From Verticillium longisporum (Eukaryota; Ascomycota; Sordariomycetes; Glomerellales; Plectosphaerellaceae), in the NCBI GenBank assembly GCA_019188255.1, contig JAETXT010000004.1, positions 2,418,001 to 2,482,000 of the forward strand: a stretch of DNA of 64,000 bases, given 5' to 3'. The notes under the pieces were generated by a model. It searched no databases. It saw nothing but the letters and a program-made list of their open reading frames with translations, and had not been told where the DNA came from. A program made the translations under genes and the position numbers. Shown here one piece after another: positions 46,409 to 57,508 of the stretch. How positions within the stretch are numbered: the stretch's first letter is position 1; the number at the start of each line of letters is the position of its first letter.

Positions 46409-47486
46409 CTAAGGCCCTGATCGTCTCGAGCATTTAGTACTAAAAAATCATCGACCTATATGAAATGTAGCCCGTGCTTATAATGCTTTACCTAATTCAA
46501 TAGGCGTTTTGCACTAAATAAACGGTAGGCCAACATTTAACTAGATATTATAGGATGAATATACTATGCTAGCGGGGGCTCCTATTTTACTTAGACCTTC
46601 CCTAAATAGGAAGGGATTTTTAATTTAATATTAATTAATTAGAGTACCCTTTTAGTACTAAATAGATATTATACTCCTAGCTCTCCCAAGCCCTATAATA
46701 CTTATATAAATAGCTTTAGAATAGAATATCTTTAATCCGGCTATCTAATATTGAAGATAGAATAAAGGTTAAAAGAGGTACTTCTAAAAGAGTACGCTAG
46801 TGCCGTTTTTAAGAAGTTACTCAGAACTAAATATATTTAGCGCTAAATACTCGAGATGATCAGGGCCTAAGGCCCTGATCGTCTTAAGCTTTTAAATTGA
46901 AAAGCTTTTAGAAAAAAGGTACCTAGCTGGAACGGTGCTAGCGGGCTATTGCAGAAGTACCTCTGAGCCCCAGTCTCTCTTGCTCAATTTTTGATGGTCG
47001 GAGTGATTAGGTAAGCTATTACGAGCTATTGAGAATCATTGCTATAGTGCCTCTCTATAGAACTATAGAGGTAGCGATAAGGGAGGGCATTATTAATATA
47101 ACGATATCGTTAATTCTATCGTTCTCTTTATTAAAATATCGAGCTTAAGCGCTTCTAAATCCGAAACGGGCAATAAAGATACCTCTATTTTAGTATATAA
47201 ACGGCCTAGAACGTAGTATCCTTTTAGTTCTAAGTGCCTCCTCTGAGCATTTGAGCTCAAGATGCAAATCCTTCCCTAGATAGGAAAGGTTTAAAAGGAA
47301 TAGGGGTCCCTGCTAGCGCGGTACATTCATTTTCGAATATTTAGCTAAATATTAGCCTACCGTTTATTTAGTGCAAAACGCCTATTGAATTGGGTAAAGC
47401 GTCATGGGCACGGGCCACATTTCATGCAGGTCAATGGACTTTTGAACTCAAGTCGATTTCAAAAGCTGAGACGATCAGGGCCTAAG
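46409..47486. mobile_element. Pair of inverted MITE-like elements, RIP-degraded
   Basis: Two non-autonomous elements sit back to back. Each is bounded by inverted ends GCCCTGATCRTCT...AGAYGATCAGGGC. The five-base string CTAAG appears at 46409-46413, 46867-46871 and 47482-47486, that is, outside and between them, and could be a target duplication or part of the ends. Copy 1 (46414-46866) is a diverged reverse complement of copy 2 (46872-47481). For example, the tract AATTCAATAGGCGTTTTGCA at about 46496-46515 recurs inverted in copy 2 near 47370-47391. Differences are mostly C-to-T or G-to-A with copy 1 the more AT-rich, as RIP produces. No open frame is present. Confidence 0.8.
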
Positions 47487-48121
47487 TCTTCACTCGATAA
47501 GATTGAGAGTTCTGGGATGGGAAAACGCAGATTCGTCAACTTCAGGCGTGTGGCTTTGGAATTATATAACTAGGTTGATCTCAAAGTACGGTATACATGG
47601 AAGCCAGATACTCAGGCTTACACTAAAACAAGAACGCCCTATCGCCTGTGCTCAAGTGCACAGCCTACTCTCTCTTCCATGCCATATCCTCCTTCTGCCA
47701 ACACCTCGCCTTCCATCCATCGTGTCCCACTTCGTACCCATCATGAGGAAAAGATAATGCGTCACCGTGAATGAGAACTGTATTTCTCACAGCCTGCACC
47801 TGCAAATGCCTGATTCACCGCTCGCCCCGTTTTCTTTCCCCGAATCTCCCGACCTGAATCCATATCCCGGTCCAGCTAAAATACCATTTGAACGCCGGGT
47901 ATTTCTGCCCAGCTTGCGCCATCCCACCCTATTCGACGCAATGAGACAAGCACACCGGTAAAACAACCAAAAAAAAACCCACAAGACGCCGCTAACAGAC
48001 TGACGGGCGACTAGTCAGGAAATATACACCATTGTAATGATGATCATCGGGAGTCGCGATCAATAAGTACCAGCGCGAGACAAAAGGAAAATGGATGCAA
48101 AGCGCAGTTCCGGCGCAAAGC
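47487..48121. other. Intergenic / SREBP 3' region
   Basis: About 630 bp between the element pair and the SREBP stop codon. Short open frames only. An A run lies near 47969. No gene called. Confidence 0.45.
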
Positions 48122-51100
48122 TCAGCAACCGAGCTCCTCCTCACACTCGCTCATGCTGCCGTACCCTGTGTCGGTCTCCATGCCCACGACGCTCCTCGTG
48201 ATGCTCAGGCAGCGATCCACCATCTTGTGGCGAACGTCATGGTCCAACCCACACTGCTCGCCTGGCGTGCTGCCGATCCAGATGCGGAGGCTGCCAGCCA
48301 GGCGTTCGAGCGAGGTGCTGAATGCCTCGGCAGCCGAGGGATGCGTGTGGAGCTCTGTCATGAGCTTGAATAGTGCCGTGCATCCGAGGAGCGACATGCT
48401 CGCCGTGACGCTGGGTTGTGCGAGCTTCTCAACGAGTTGGGTGCTCTCGCGAGGGGCCGGTCCCGCCTTGAATCGTTGGAGATGGGCAATTGCCATGGCG
48501 CACCGTAGCGCCACCTGGACATCGGGCGTCTGAACGGCTGGTGAAGATGAATCTAGGATCGGAGATACGATGTCGTTGATGGGTGCCTGTACGACGCCGG
48601 GCTGGACAGTCTGGATGGCAGATGCGATGCTAGCACCCCGCTTCTCGTCGACGAGGACGGCACGAGCGACGAGAGCTCGTGCCTGCGCGCCTGACGCGAC
48701 GGGAGCTGCCTTGAGGGCATTGTCGAGGTGGCTCGACACGACCTCCTGAGACTCGGTCTCATCCTTGCCAGCATTCAGGCTGGCAGTCAAAGCCCGCTGT
48801 ACTTCCTGGCTGGACCACCAAGCCGCCACCGCATCCATGGGGGATCGCACGGCCTGATCATCCACGACAGCATCCATACCTTCCGTCTGCTCGTTCGCGT
48901 TTTCGGTAGTCGGAAGATTCCATGCCAGGTTATAGGCTCGTCGAATGATGTGGCAGTTCAATACATTGTCGCACTCTTGTTCCAGCAGCGCTGCAAGATG
49001 TTCGGGAAGCTCGTCGTCGTTTGCTTGCTCTGAGACGCGTCGATGTTGCGTAAGGATCCTGTTCAGTTGTTTGGCCTCGTTCCAGCGGGACCTCGCCAGC
49101 TTTGTGGCGATAGTATTGTGAATGCCTCGGGAGCCGAGGTCCCAGAGCAGAACCCGAATGTGAAGCGCCTTCAGCATGTATCGAAGGGGGGTATCAGGGA
49201 GTGTGCCAGATGCCAACAAGGTCAGTGTCAGCCGGCTCTTGTTCACCTCGACATCTCCACCGGCCAATTGCGCATCCAGAGCAATCGACCATGCCTTGAC
49301 GCGGGCTGCTTCCTGTTCTTCGGTGAATCCAGTCAGCGCCTGATAGCCGTGGACTCCGATCGTGTTTCGTAGGCTCAGCTTCATGGTTTTGAGGATAAGG
49401 GCAGCCGCCTCCAGGAAGAAATTGTGCTTTGGGACCCAGACTGTCTGGATCGCAGTAAGCCATGCCTGTCGTCGGACATGAATGGGCGATGCCAGCGAAG
49501 GAGCAGGTTCGAGCGAGCTACTCATCTGTTCCGCGCCCTTCTTCTGCTTCTTGTCTGAAGGGGCAAAGAGCGAAGGCATGAAGACGGTAAGGAAGATGCC
49601 GAAGAAAAGAAGAACTTTGAGGTGAGAGATAAAGTGCGCGGCGGGGATGACGTGACCAGCGACGTGGAAGTTGCTGGACTTCAGGGCGCTGAGAAGCTGC
49701 ATCGGAACCGCGAACAGGCCGCGGCCTTCTGGCGTCTCGTTGCTTTGCTCTTCGGTACGCACAGCCTCGATAATCATCAGGCCAGCCAGAGAGCCGACCA
49801 TCAACTTGCCGAAATAGGGTGCGTTGTTGCCCCATCGGGCGCCTTGCTGTGCTTGTTGCTGCTGCTGGATCTGTTGCTGGCGAAGCAGACCAGGATTGCC
49901 ACGGAACTGTTGCTGCGGCACCGGATAAGGCTGACCGGCAGCCATCTGAGCGGCGATGATGCGCTTCATATCTTCGGGAACGGTCATCATGCCCTGGGGT
50001 GCGTCGCCGCGAGGTGTACCCATGGGTGTGTTGATGTATTGATCCTGAGGGTACTGCATTGGCGTGGGTGGTTGTTGCATTGGGCTCATGGCACCGGTCA
50101 TGGCACCGGCCATGAACAGTTTTTCGAAGGCTGCGATGCGCGCCTGCATCGCACCATTCTCATCCAGCAAGCGGTTATTTCGCTTCTCGAGATGGCGGAT
50201 ATATTCGGTAGCCTTGCTCAGCACCTAGAGTGAAGGTTAGTTGGCGTTTCAGTTTCAGCAGCATCGCCGAACATACCGTTGCCTTGTTCAATTTGTGAGC
50301 CGGTGTCAGGCCGTGCAGCTCTTCACGGTCTTCCGTCGTATCTTCGCCCCTCGCACTCTTCGACATGATGCGCAAACTGGGGACACTGTCTCTCAACGCT
50401 GCGATTTTGTCGTTGAGGTTCGTCCGATAGCGCTTCTCAATCATGTTGTGGGCCGTCTTTTTGACAGGCTGGTTGCCATCTTCATCGAGCTCATCTTCAT
50501 CATCCTCGGCGTCGGCCGACGACTTTCTCTTCCGACTGAGAGGCTTGCCAAATTGATCAGTGCCATCCGGGGACGACAGAGCCCCCGCGGCAGCGGACCC
50601 GGGACTCGGCTCACTCTTGGGCGAGTTGTACTGAAGATGGGCGGGCATCGCGATGCTCCGTAGTTTCTCCTGTTGGGCAGGTGTCAGGAGGTTCAGCGTC
50701 TCGCCGCCTGGCGCGTTATATCGCTGAGGGGCACCCTGCCTGAGGGAGGCTTGTGCGGCGTTGTTGCTGTTGTTGATGGTGTGGTTGGGGTAGTATCCTG
50801 ACGACGAAGTGTTGGACTGGTCGTAGGTAGCACTGGTGCCAGTGGAAGGCGAGGCCTGTTGCTGTTGCTGAGGGGCGGGTGCCACGTCCCAGGACGCGGT
50901 CTGGAAGAGAGGCACGGAGTCGGCGGCACTGCTCGCGGCAGCAAAGTTGAAGCTGTCGTACGACGGGGTGTCCTGGTAGGCCCAATTGGACGAATCATAC
51001 AGGAACTGATTGTCGGTATCGGCCTGGTTGCTGGTCGCGATGTTGGATTGGGAGGGGTCGGTCTTCACACGCTGAGCGGCATTGTCGTCGATGAAGGGAG

Positions 51101-51188
51101 GCTGCGCACCGAGGTTGGAGTCATCAAAGCCATAAATGGCCCCAGAACCTTGGTCGGTCATGTTGCTGTGGGAAGGATATGCAACCAT
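48122..51188 (-). CDS. sre1: SREBP-type membrane-bound bHLH transcription factor
   Basis: Sterol- and oxygen-responsive regulator: anchored in the ER, cleaved, and its N-terminal half enters the nucleus. Exon 1 is 51188-50277 and exon 2 is 50224-48122, with a 52-nt intron (donor GTATGT, branch AACTAACC, acceptor CTAG). The model gives 1004 residues. ATGs at 51188 and 51161 are both possible, and the frame also stays open upstream. The Gln/Ser-rich N-terminal activation region is followed by the bHLH at about 243-325, with [20 protein letters not shown]. The Tyr in EKRYR (residue 254) is the SREBP hallmark in place of Arg. The intron lies inside the bHLH region. Two membrane segments follow, at about 443-461 ([15 protein letters not shown]) and 507-525 ([17 protein letters not shown]). 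A large helical C-terminal domain typical of fungal SREBPs completes the protein. Confidence 0.95.
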
Positions 51189-52894
51189 GGGCTGACCACA
51201 GGCATCCAGCGCGACGGGGTCGTGGCCCAGAGGTCCGATGGCCACGGGAGTGGGCGGGCAGAGGCGGGCAGAGGAAGGCTTGTCAAGCGAGGCGAGGCGA
51301 GCTGCGAAAGCGAGTCGTACGAGGTTGGGCAGAGATCTAGTGGACTGCGGTAGATGATTGGGATGAGTATAGGCTCGAGGCAGGGAGTCGCGGAAGATAA
51401 TCGTATGACGGTCGGGACGATGCCGTAGGGGCCGGGGATTGGCAAATGGATGGAATGTGATCGTTGAGCGTGACGGGCGTGGAATGGCAGAGGAGAAGGT
51501 ACAGAGGACAGGAGTCGGAAGAATCTGGGACGGATCGAAACCGGGGGGGCATCGTACGATGCTGAAGCGACATGGGCTCAGCTGCGCCAAGCCGCTCTGG
51601 TTAGCCAGTCGAACCTGCCCAAAGTCGGTCACCAAGTGGGGGGGAAGGCACCTGTACGCCTACCCACTCTCCCACTCCTGCCTGTCGTCGCACAGGTCGC
51701 GCCCGCCATACCCAATTTGCCATCTGGATAACGGATCTGTGGGCCCACCTTAACCGTCTAACGGGGACCAAGCCGGCCGAACCACGGCACTTCCGGCCTG
51801 TTCCGGGTGACTCAGCAGCCTACCATCCCTGATCCGTCTCCCTCAGTCCCGCTTCAGGACTGTCTCATCATGTCGATCTGTCCACCATCACGGTCATTCC
51901 CGCCGGACGTCTCTGGCGGCTTGATATTCCTCTTTGTGTTGTTCGTTTGTTGAGGGTTCGCTCCAAAGCCTACTATCCTGAATCGATCGATTGTGTCAGA
52001 CAAACCTTTGCGCCCCATGCTGGGATGACCACGGTTTCATTGGTTGCTGTGGTTTGGTGCCATAACATCCACCTCGCTGGTTATCAAGACTTGATCAATC
52101 TGCATAGATGCATAAGTGGGTATGATTTTGAACATATATCGAAATATGACTCGGACCGACACGCATTTAGAGAAGGACTCGAAGAGCTGCACCCAACTTG
52201 GACGTAGGATATTCCAGGATTCATCGTGCTACCCTTTTCCAACCCACGTTCATGCCCTGCGCTTCATGCAAGCAAGTAAACGCCATTCTTTATTTCGACG
52301 GCTCTTTCGATCGAATTCAAGACATACATTCGTACTAATCGGTGCGCTCGTCATGCTGTCAGGGCAGACCAGAATATTGACAGTTACGTCAAGTGACTGC
52401 AGTCACTGTGTGTGCTGCGAATCCTAGCTTCATTCAATAGTAGCTCATGAGCATCCGAAGATTCAGTCATCACTGTCTCCATTCCTGTTGAACTTCCTCT
52501 ATACCCGACACATTTGTGAACGCATGTATACGCCACTCTTGAAGCCAATCTGCTGATGGCCCCGCCGCCGATAATGTGTGCACACCGACCAATACGGCTA
52601 CGCCACCCGACGTTAAGATTCAAGAAAGGCGGTTTACTTGACATAAGCCGTGAGGCGGAGCATTGTGTGTTGATTCGTAAAAAAACTTGTTCAAATCAGT
52701 TAATGCTTAATTCCGGGTACAAGCAAAGCCGGAACTCTGAGCAGCTTAGACTGGTCGAAAGTGTCGTGGGAAGTACCTAATAGGCACAATCGGTATTAAC
52801 CTCAGGCAAGGCATGTGAGGTAGCCAAAAGAGACCAACCTCTGTGAGCTTATATACCCATTGGGTCCCCCAACTACCTCCCCTCTGATCATCAC
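51189..52894. other. Intergenic / SREBP promoter
   Basis: About 1.7 kb. The SREBP frame remains open upstream to about 51635 but is probably 5' UTR. The right half is AT-richer without open frames of note. No repeats or RNA genes seen. Confidence 0.45.
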
Positions 52895-54031
52895 ATGGCA
52901 TTTGTTCGCCTGAGTCATCTACCGACTTGCATGACTTGCGATTTCGATCGATCAAACCCAACATGCTACTTGCATGGTCGTTTCTTCACAGCAGCCCTTC
53001 GACCGCAAAAGACATTCTTTTCGCATATGGCTACCTTTCCGCAGCCCGAGGCTTTTGGATCCACATCAGGCGCGCCAGCTCACACTGGGCTCTTGAGAGA
53101 CGAAACATTAGTTCTTCGACAACTCTTAGGATACCACGACGAGCCTGCCTCTCATACTGTTCATTTGAAAAAGCCGATTGGCACGTTACAAAATTCATCG
53201 ATGAAGGATGTCTTGTTTGTAGGGCTCGATATCGATACGTTTCAAGGTTACGAGAAATTGATTCCAGACCAGCAAATTCATATCGGGTTCTCGATATTGG
53301 ACACTCGAATGCTGGAGGAATTGCTTCAAAAGTCAAGCCTAGACCGACCTTGTGACCCTGCGATCAGGTCTTATCAATTCACTGTTGGAACTTCAGCGTA
53401 CTGCCGACGAGCATCTAATAGGTTTTTATTTGGAACTTCACAGCCCATCGCTCTTGGCGATGTTAAGCCTAAGTTTGAATCTCTGACGGCTGACCGAGAC
53501 GTGGTTGTGGTACTACATGGAGCCGATTCAGATCTCAAAATCATTCAACAACTCGACATTGACATCGAAGAAACGTCTCTTTACATCATAGATACCAACA
53601 AGGTGGCGCAGTTCTCTCTCCAGCTGTACTATCGGTTGGGCTTGGAGAAATTACTCGACACATTGCAGATACCGTATGCGTATTTACATGCAGCCGGTAA
53701 CGACGCCCGATTCTGCTTGCAGGCTTTGCTCATGCTTGCAGTCCGTGATGCGGAACTTCAACCATCGGGCTCTTCTTTGCCGTTACTCCAGATATTCAGA
53801 CAGGTGGCACAAGCACCAAGGCCTCTTTCCACGGCGGAGATACAGGCACCGATAATTGAAGCTAGAAAGCAGGCAAAAGTTGAGAGCCGTGGTAGGAGGA
53901 AATCCAGACGGGCGGCCAGGACTGAGAGGCGAAAGCTAGAAAGACTCACAGGCGAGACTGATACAGTGCAAACCGCGGACATCGAACCATCACGAAGCAT
54001 ATCAACTGAAACTCAGGCTACGACTTCGTGA
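52895..54031 (+). CDS. Gfd2/YDR514C-like DEDDh nuclease-fold protein
   Basis: Intronless, up to 378 residues from 52895; the ATG at 53027 (MATFPQPEAF) is an equally good start. The core, about residues 105-285, looks like the RNase H-like fold of the Gfd2/YDR514C C-terminal domain. It has FVGLDIDTF (Asp112, Asp114), then QIHIGFSILDTRML, VVVLHGADSDLKII (Asp211/Asp213), YIIDTNKVAQ, and LHAAGNDARFCLQALLML (His265, Asp270). These match the four acidic positions plus His of DEDDh exonucleases. The tail from about 325 is strongly basic (RGRRKSRRAARTERRKLER), suggesting nucleic-acid binding or nuclear targeting. The substrate is unknown; in yeast Gfd2 is connected with mRNA export. The first 44 residues, if translated, are Cys-rich and unrelated. 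Confidence 0.75.
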   Translation: MAFVRLSHLPTCMTCDFDRSNPTCYLHGRFFTAALRPQKTFFSHMATFPQPEAFGSTSGAPAHTGLLRDETLVLRQLLGYHDEPASHTVHLKKPIGTLQNSSMKDVLFVGLDIDTFQGYEKLIPDQQIHIGFSILDTRMLEELLQKSSLDRPCDPAIRSYQFTVGTSAYCRRASNRFLFGTSQPIALGDVKPKFESLTADRDVVVVLHGADSDLKIIQQLDIDIEETSLYIIDTNKVAQFSLQLYYRLGLEKLLDTLQIPYAYLHAAGNDARFCLQALLMLAVRDAELQPSGSSLPLLQIFRQVAQAPRPLSTAEIQAPIIEARKQAKVESRGRRKSRRAARTERRKLERLTGETDTVQTADIEPSRSISTETQATTS

Positions 54032-55867
54032 AATCGGCCAGAGCACACAGCGCGTGGGTTATTGGAAGTGAGGCGTTGCAGGTTATGTAGCTAGATACGG
54101 TGGCTTTGGACAGGGCAATGGGATAGGTGGGTGCGTGGAACAAACTTCCAGGGGGCGTCGCATCCATCATTCAATACACGAAATTGTCCTACGTTAACGA
54201 TTTGAATGCGTGACGAAAGTACTTCACGTAACATATTGAGGGCGTCGTTCTTATCAGAATAGTCTCATCATGGTAAAGCTGTGGAGCTGCGGCCTATTTA
54301 CGAAGCGTAACAACAGAAAACAGGTTGTGGCGGTGTATCGATGGATTCATCTATGTTTACCTAGGTACATGTCGCATTTGATGAAGCTGCGTAATCTAAA
54401 ACCCATAAAGTGCTATCAAGACGTGTTGTCGTAACTAACTTGACTTGGCGAAATCGATGTCCTTGCGTCTCTTGACTTTTCAGTCCAAAAAGTTTTCTGA
54501 TATGGTCGGTCGTGCAGCCTCGGAGACATATCATCAGTTGTGTTCTGCCTTATAACATCATGATGCTTGTCGGAACCACCTGGCTCCAACTCCGTATCCA
54601 GCCAGCATTTCGTCTTGGCAGCTCGCATTGCATATGCCAGTTACAGGATCGTCGTTCAAGAAGTCTTCCCGCCGTAAATACATTTCGACTACAACGTGCG
54701 GGCTGACGCATATGAACCCAAACATAGATGAACGATCAAGACTTGGTGAAGAAAGGAGACCAAGCCAAACCCGTCTCTTCGCTGGTCGAGTCGTTCGACA
54801 TTAGGGTGATCGCTGCACGGGCATATCTTCTCTTGAATTGTAGTTCGATGACAAGAAGCTTGGAGGGCATTATAAACTGTTGACAATACCATGGGAGCAG
54901 GGAAGGGGGAGCCTGAAGGTAGGATGAAGGGTGCGGCTAGGAAAGAAGCATGCACGATGCAGGTAAGACCAGGACAAACAGTTGTTTAACTGATTCATTT
55001 ATTTTCGATAGCTCTACAAGGTAGAGGGGGAAATTCCATGTCAGCAGCGGTGATAAGTAGGCGGGACGCCTGGAACTTGATTAACGACACCAAATCGAGA
55101 ACGGTCATGTGTTTACAGTATATTTTAGCCCAAGAACAAAACTCGAGAATATCAAACCTGGGCAGAGAATGCATCCATCATCCCACCCTGACGCTCATTC
55201 ATTTCTGGCCAAAGTCTGGCCCCCCTTAAAACACCCTGTGGAATAGCCACTCGCAAAATCGACGCCCCTGGGTGCGGACTGAGATACCACAGACGTTCCG
55301 ATAGGCTTCGGCCGGGAGGGGTTGATCCCGGAGATGACATTGAAAGTTATTTTTAGGTGCATGCAGCTCAGTCTTGTCAACTTCACAGACACCAACCAGC
55401 CCCTGCCGCTATACTGACCCCTCCATCCAAGCGCCGACAGGAGATATTCCTCGTCTCATCGCCTGGTCCAGTCCACCTCTGTCTATCGTCCTTCTCCGCG
55501 ATTCATAAAATCACTCAGGAAAGGGGTTCAACCCAAAGACCAAGGTGTGTATGTACTGTCCAAATAAAGCAAAAGAAATCCATGTCTTGAGACGACACGT
55601 TCGGTGGTATATCGACAAATAAGACCCCGCATGCACCTTCATCAACTCGCCTTTCGTGAGAACCCCCTCGCAATGCAAGATGCCACCGTCATGACTCCCT
55701 CCTCCTTCCACGGCACCAAGATAGAGAGAGATAGTAAAAGCAAATACCCAGCCCGAGAAGGCATTGTTGTCTCACTGCCCGCTGCCGGATTGTCTAAATA
55801 TCGAAAGCCCCAAGGTCCCGTTTTGTCCTAAATTACAGTCCTCCTCCAATTGTTGGGGGCTTCACCG
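54032..55867. other. Intergenic, about 1.8 kb, no supported gene
   Basis: Mixed composition with short open frames on both strands and none with domain-like content. A CCTAGGTAC palindromic motif lies near 54359. It probably contains the 3' UTRs of the two convergent flanking genes. Confidence 0.5.
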
Positions 55868-57508
55868 TTACCACACGTCCTCGCTGTCTCGCACCATTTC
55901 CATGGTCGGCGTCTTGGGCTCCAGACGCTTCATGCGCTTGCGATCCGCCTTGGACACCAGAGACGGTGTCATGGGGATACAAGGGGTGAAGGGCTGGTAC
56001 GGAGAGTACGGCACTGCGGCCCCGGTAGCCGGCGTGCGCAGGCCGCTCGGCGAGAGGGGACTTGTGCGCTCAAACGTCGTCTGCTTGGTGTTATGTGCCA
56101 CCATGGATGGTGAAGCCAGAGAAGGCTCGTAGGCGCGCAGAGGCAAGGCGCCGCCGGTGCGGACGGCCGAGGGGGCGTTGGGACGCTGGAAGGTGGCGCC
56201 AGGCTTGGGTGAGGCCGGCAGCGTGGGGAAACGCGTGATATGGGGCTTGGGAGATGTGGGAAGACCAACAAGGGGCGTCTGAGAATGGTCGGATGCGGCA
56301 GAGATGGGATCGGCCTCAGTGGGGGCCGATGAGATATTGCGGTGGTGGTTGCCGTGCTTGGGCGGTTGGCTGAGGGGCAGCTGGAAGCCGATGCGCTCGT
56401 CGATGCTCTGCGTGCTCTCTGGTGATTTATCAGGGGAGATGGGTGCGGTCTGCACCTGTCCTCGCTGCAGGCCAAAGGGCACCTGGTCGGTAGGGACCGG
56501 AGGTGGCGGGGGCGGGGCATAGTGGCGAGGAGGGATGGTGTCCATCTCCTGAGCCTCATACCGGGGGAAAGTGGCGGATTTGGGGGTCATCATTGGAGAC
56601 GAGATGCTGATGCCGCGTACCCCTGTCTTCTTCTTGGGGGAGCGAAGGGCCGAGAGGATGGAAGAGGTGCGCGACTTCTTCTCCTCGGTGAGGTTGAGGG
56701 CAGCGGGCTTGTTCTTCTCCTTCTTGAGAGTGGATGGCGCGGTCGACCGGTCGGACGTCGACGACCTTGGGTAGGAGGAGGCGATGACAGGCGCAGGCGG
56801 TCCCTGGAGGATGATGCCTTTGGCCTTTGCCTCTTCCTGTTCCATAACGTACTTGTACATGTCTTCGAGCTGAGTTTGCGCCATGTGTCTGTCGGCTGCG
56901 ACCACACGCTGGTCGACTGCGAAATCAACACCGGGGGCGTGGAGCGTGGAGGAGGGCGAAGGGGAGATGTAGGGTGTCACCGGACTGGGGAAGAATTCGC
57001 TTCTGTCTGGCGACGGGTACGAGAAGTTGCGAACGGGACTCCTTGGGATGCTGCGTGGTGATTCGGGCCGCGGTGGGATGATGAGACTCGGTAGCTGCTT
57101 CCTGTCGTCTTCAAAAAAGACAGCTTCTAGATCCTCTTCTTCCTCTTCTTCTTCGTCAGCGGCTTTGAGATGTTCGCGACGCTTTTTGGAAAGAATGAGG
57201 ATGAGGATGGCGACCAGCACCAGTGAGACTCCGTAAGCACCGACAATGGCACCAATCTGGATCGGCAGGTATTTCGTGTCTCTCAGCGCACCTGCGGAGA
57301 GAGGAGGGCCGTCTTCGGGAGCTGGGGCGGGACCCCACTCAATGTTGAGAGGATTGTTGTCTCGTCGTTGTTGGGCAACGACGGCGAGAGGCGAGATTGG
57401 TGAGGCGGCGACGGGTGTGATCAAGATGGGCGTTGTGGCAAGAATGAGCGACGATGTGACAAGAAAAGAGAGGCGGAGAGGTTGTTGGCGAGGCTGGACT
57501 CCGGACAT
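55868..57508 (-). CDS. Single-pass membrane protein with long Pro/Ser-rich tail
   Basis: Intronless, 546 residues from the ATG at 57508. An upstream in-frame ATG at 57769 would hide the signal peptide, so I prefer the downstream one. The signal-like segment LRLSFLVTSSLILATTPILI (11-30) is followed by a short luminal or extracellular part and one membrane span at about 83-107 (IGAIVGAYGVSLVLVAILIL). A stop-transfer KKRREH follows, then an acidic run of about nine Glu/Asp. The rest is a cytosolic, disordered tail with many Ser-Pro sites, a poly-Pro stretch near residue 335 and basic patches (RSPKKKTGVRG). Type I topology is inferred. The architecture resembles fungal wall-stress or polarity membrane proteins, but I cannot name a family. 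Confidence 0.72.
   Translation of the reverse strand: MSGVQPRQQPLRLSFLVTSSLILATTPILITPVAASPISPLAVVAQQRRDNNPLNIEWGPAPAPEDGPPLSAGALRDTKYLPIQIGAIVGAYGVSLVLVAILILILSKKRREHLKAADEEEEEEEDLEAVFFEDDRKQLPSLIIPPRPESPRSIPRSPVRNFSYPSPDRSEFFPSPVTPYISPSPSSTLHAPGVDFAVDQRVVAADRHMAQTQLEDMYKYVMEQEEAKAKGIILQGPPAPVIASSYPRSSTSDRSTAPSTLKKEKNKPAALNLTEEKKSRTSSILSALRSPKKKTGVRGISISSPMMTPKSATFPRYEAQEMDTIPPRHYAPPPPPPVPTDQVPFGLQRGQVQTAPISPDKSPESTQSIDERIGFQLPLSQPPKHGNHHRNISSAPTEADPISAASDHSQTPLVGLPTSPKPHITRFPTLPASPKPGATFQRPNAPSAVRTGGALPLRAYEPSLASPSMVAHNTKQTTFERTSPLSPSGLRTPATGAAVPYSPYQPFTPCIPMTPSLVSKADRKRMKRLEPKTPTMEMVRDSEDVW

Noticed and set aside
50241..50663. 140-codon plus-strand frame over SREBP
   Set aside because: Antisense shadow of the bHLH exon.
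51189..51635. N-terminal extension of SREBP to base 51635
   Set aside because: The frame is open, but the extension is Pro/Arg/His-rich and unlike SREBP N-termini. The acidic [15 protein letters not shown] start region fits better.
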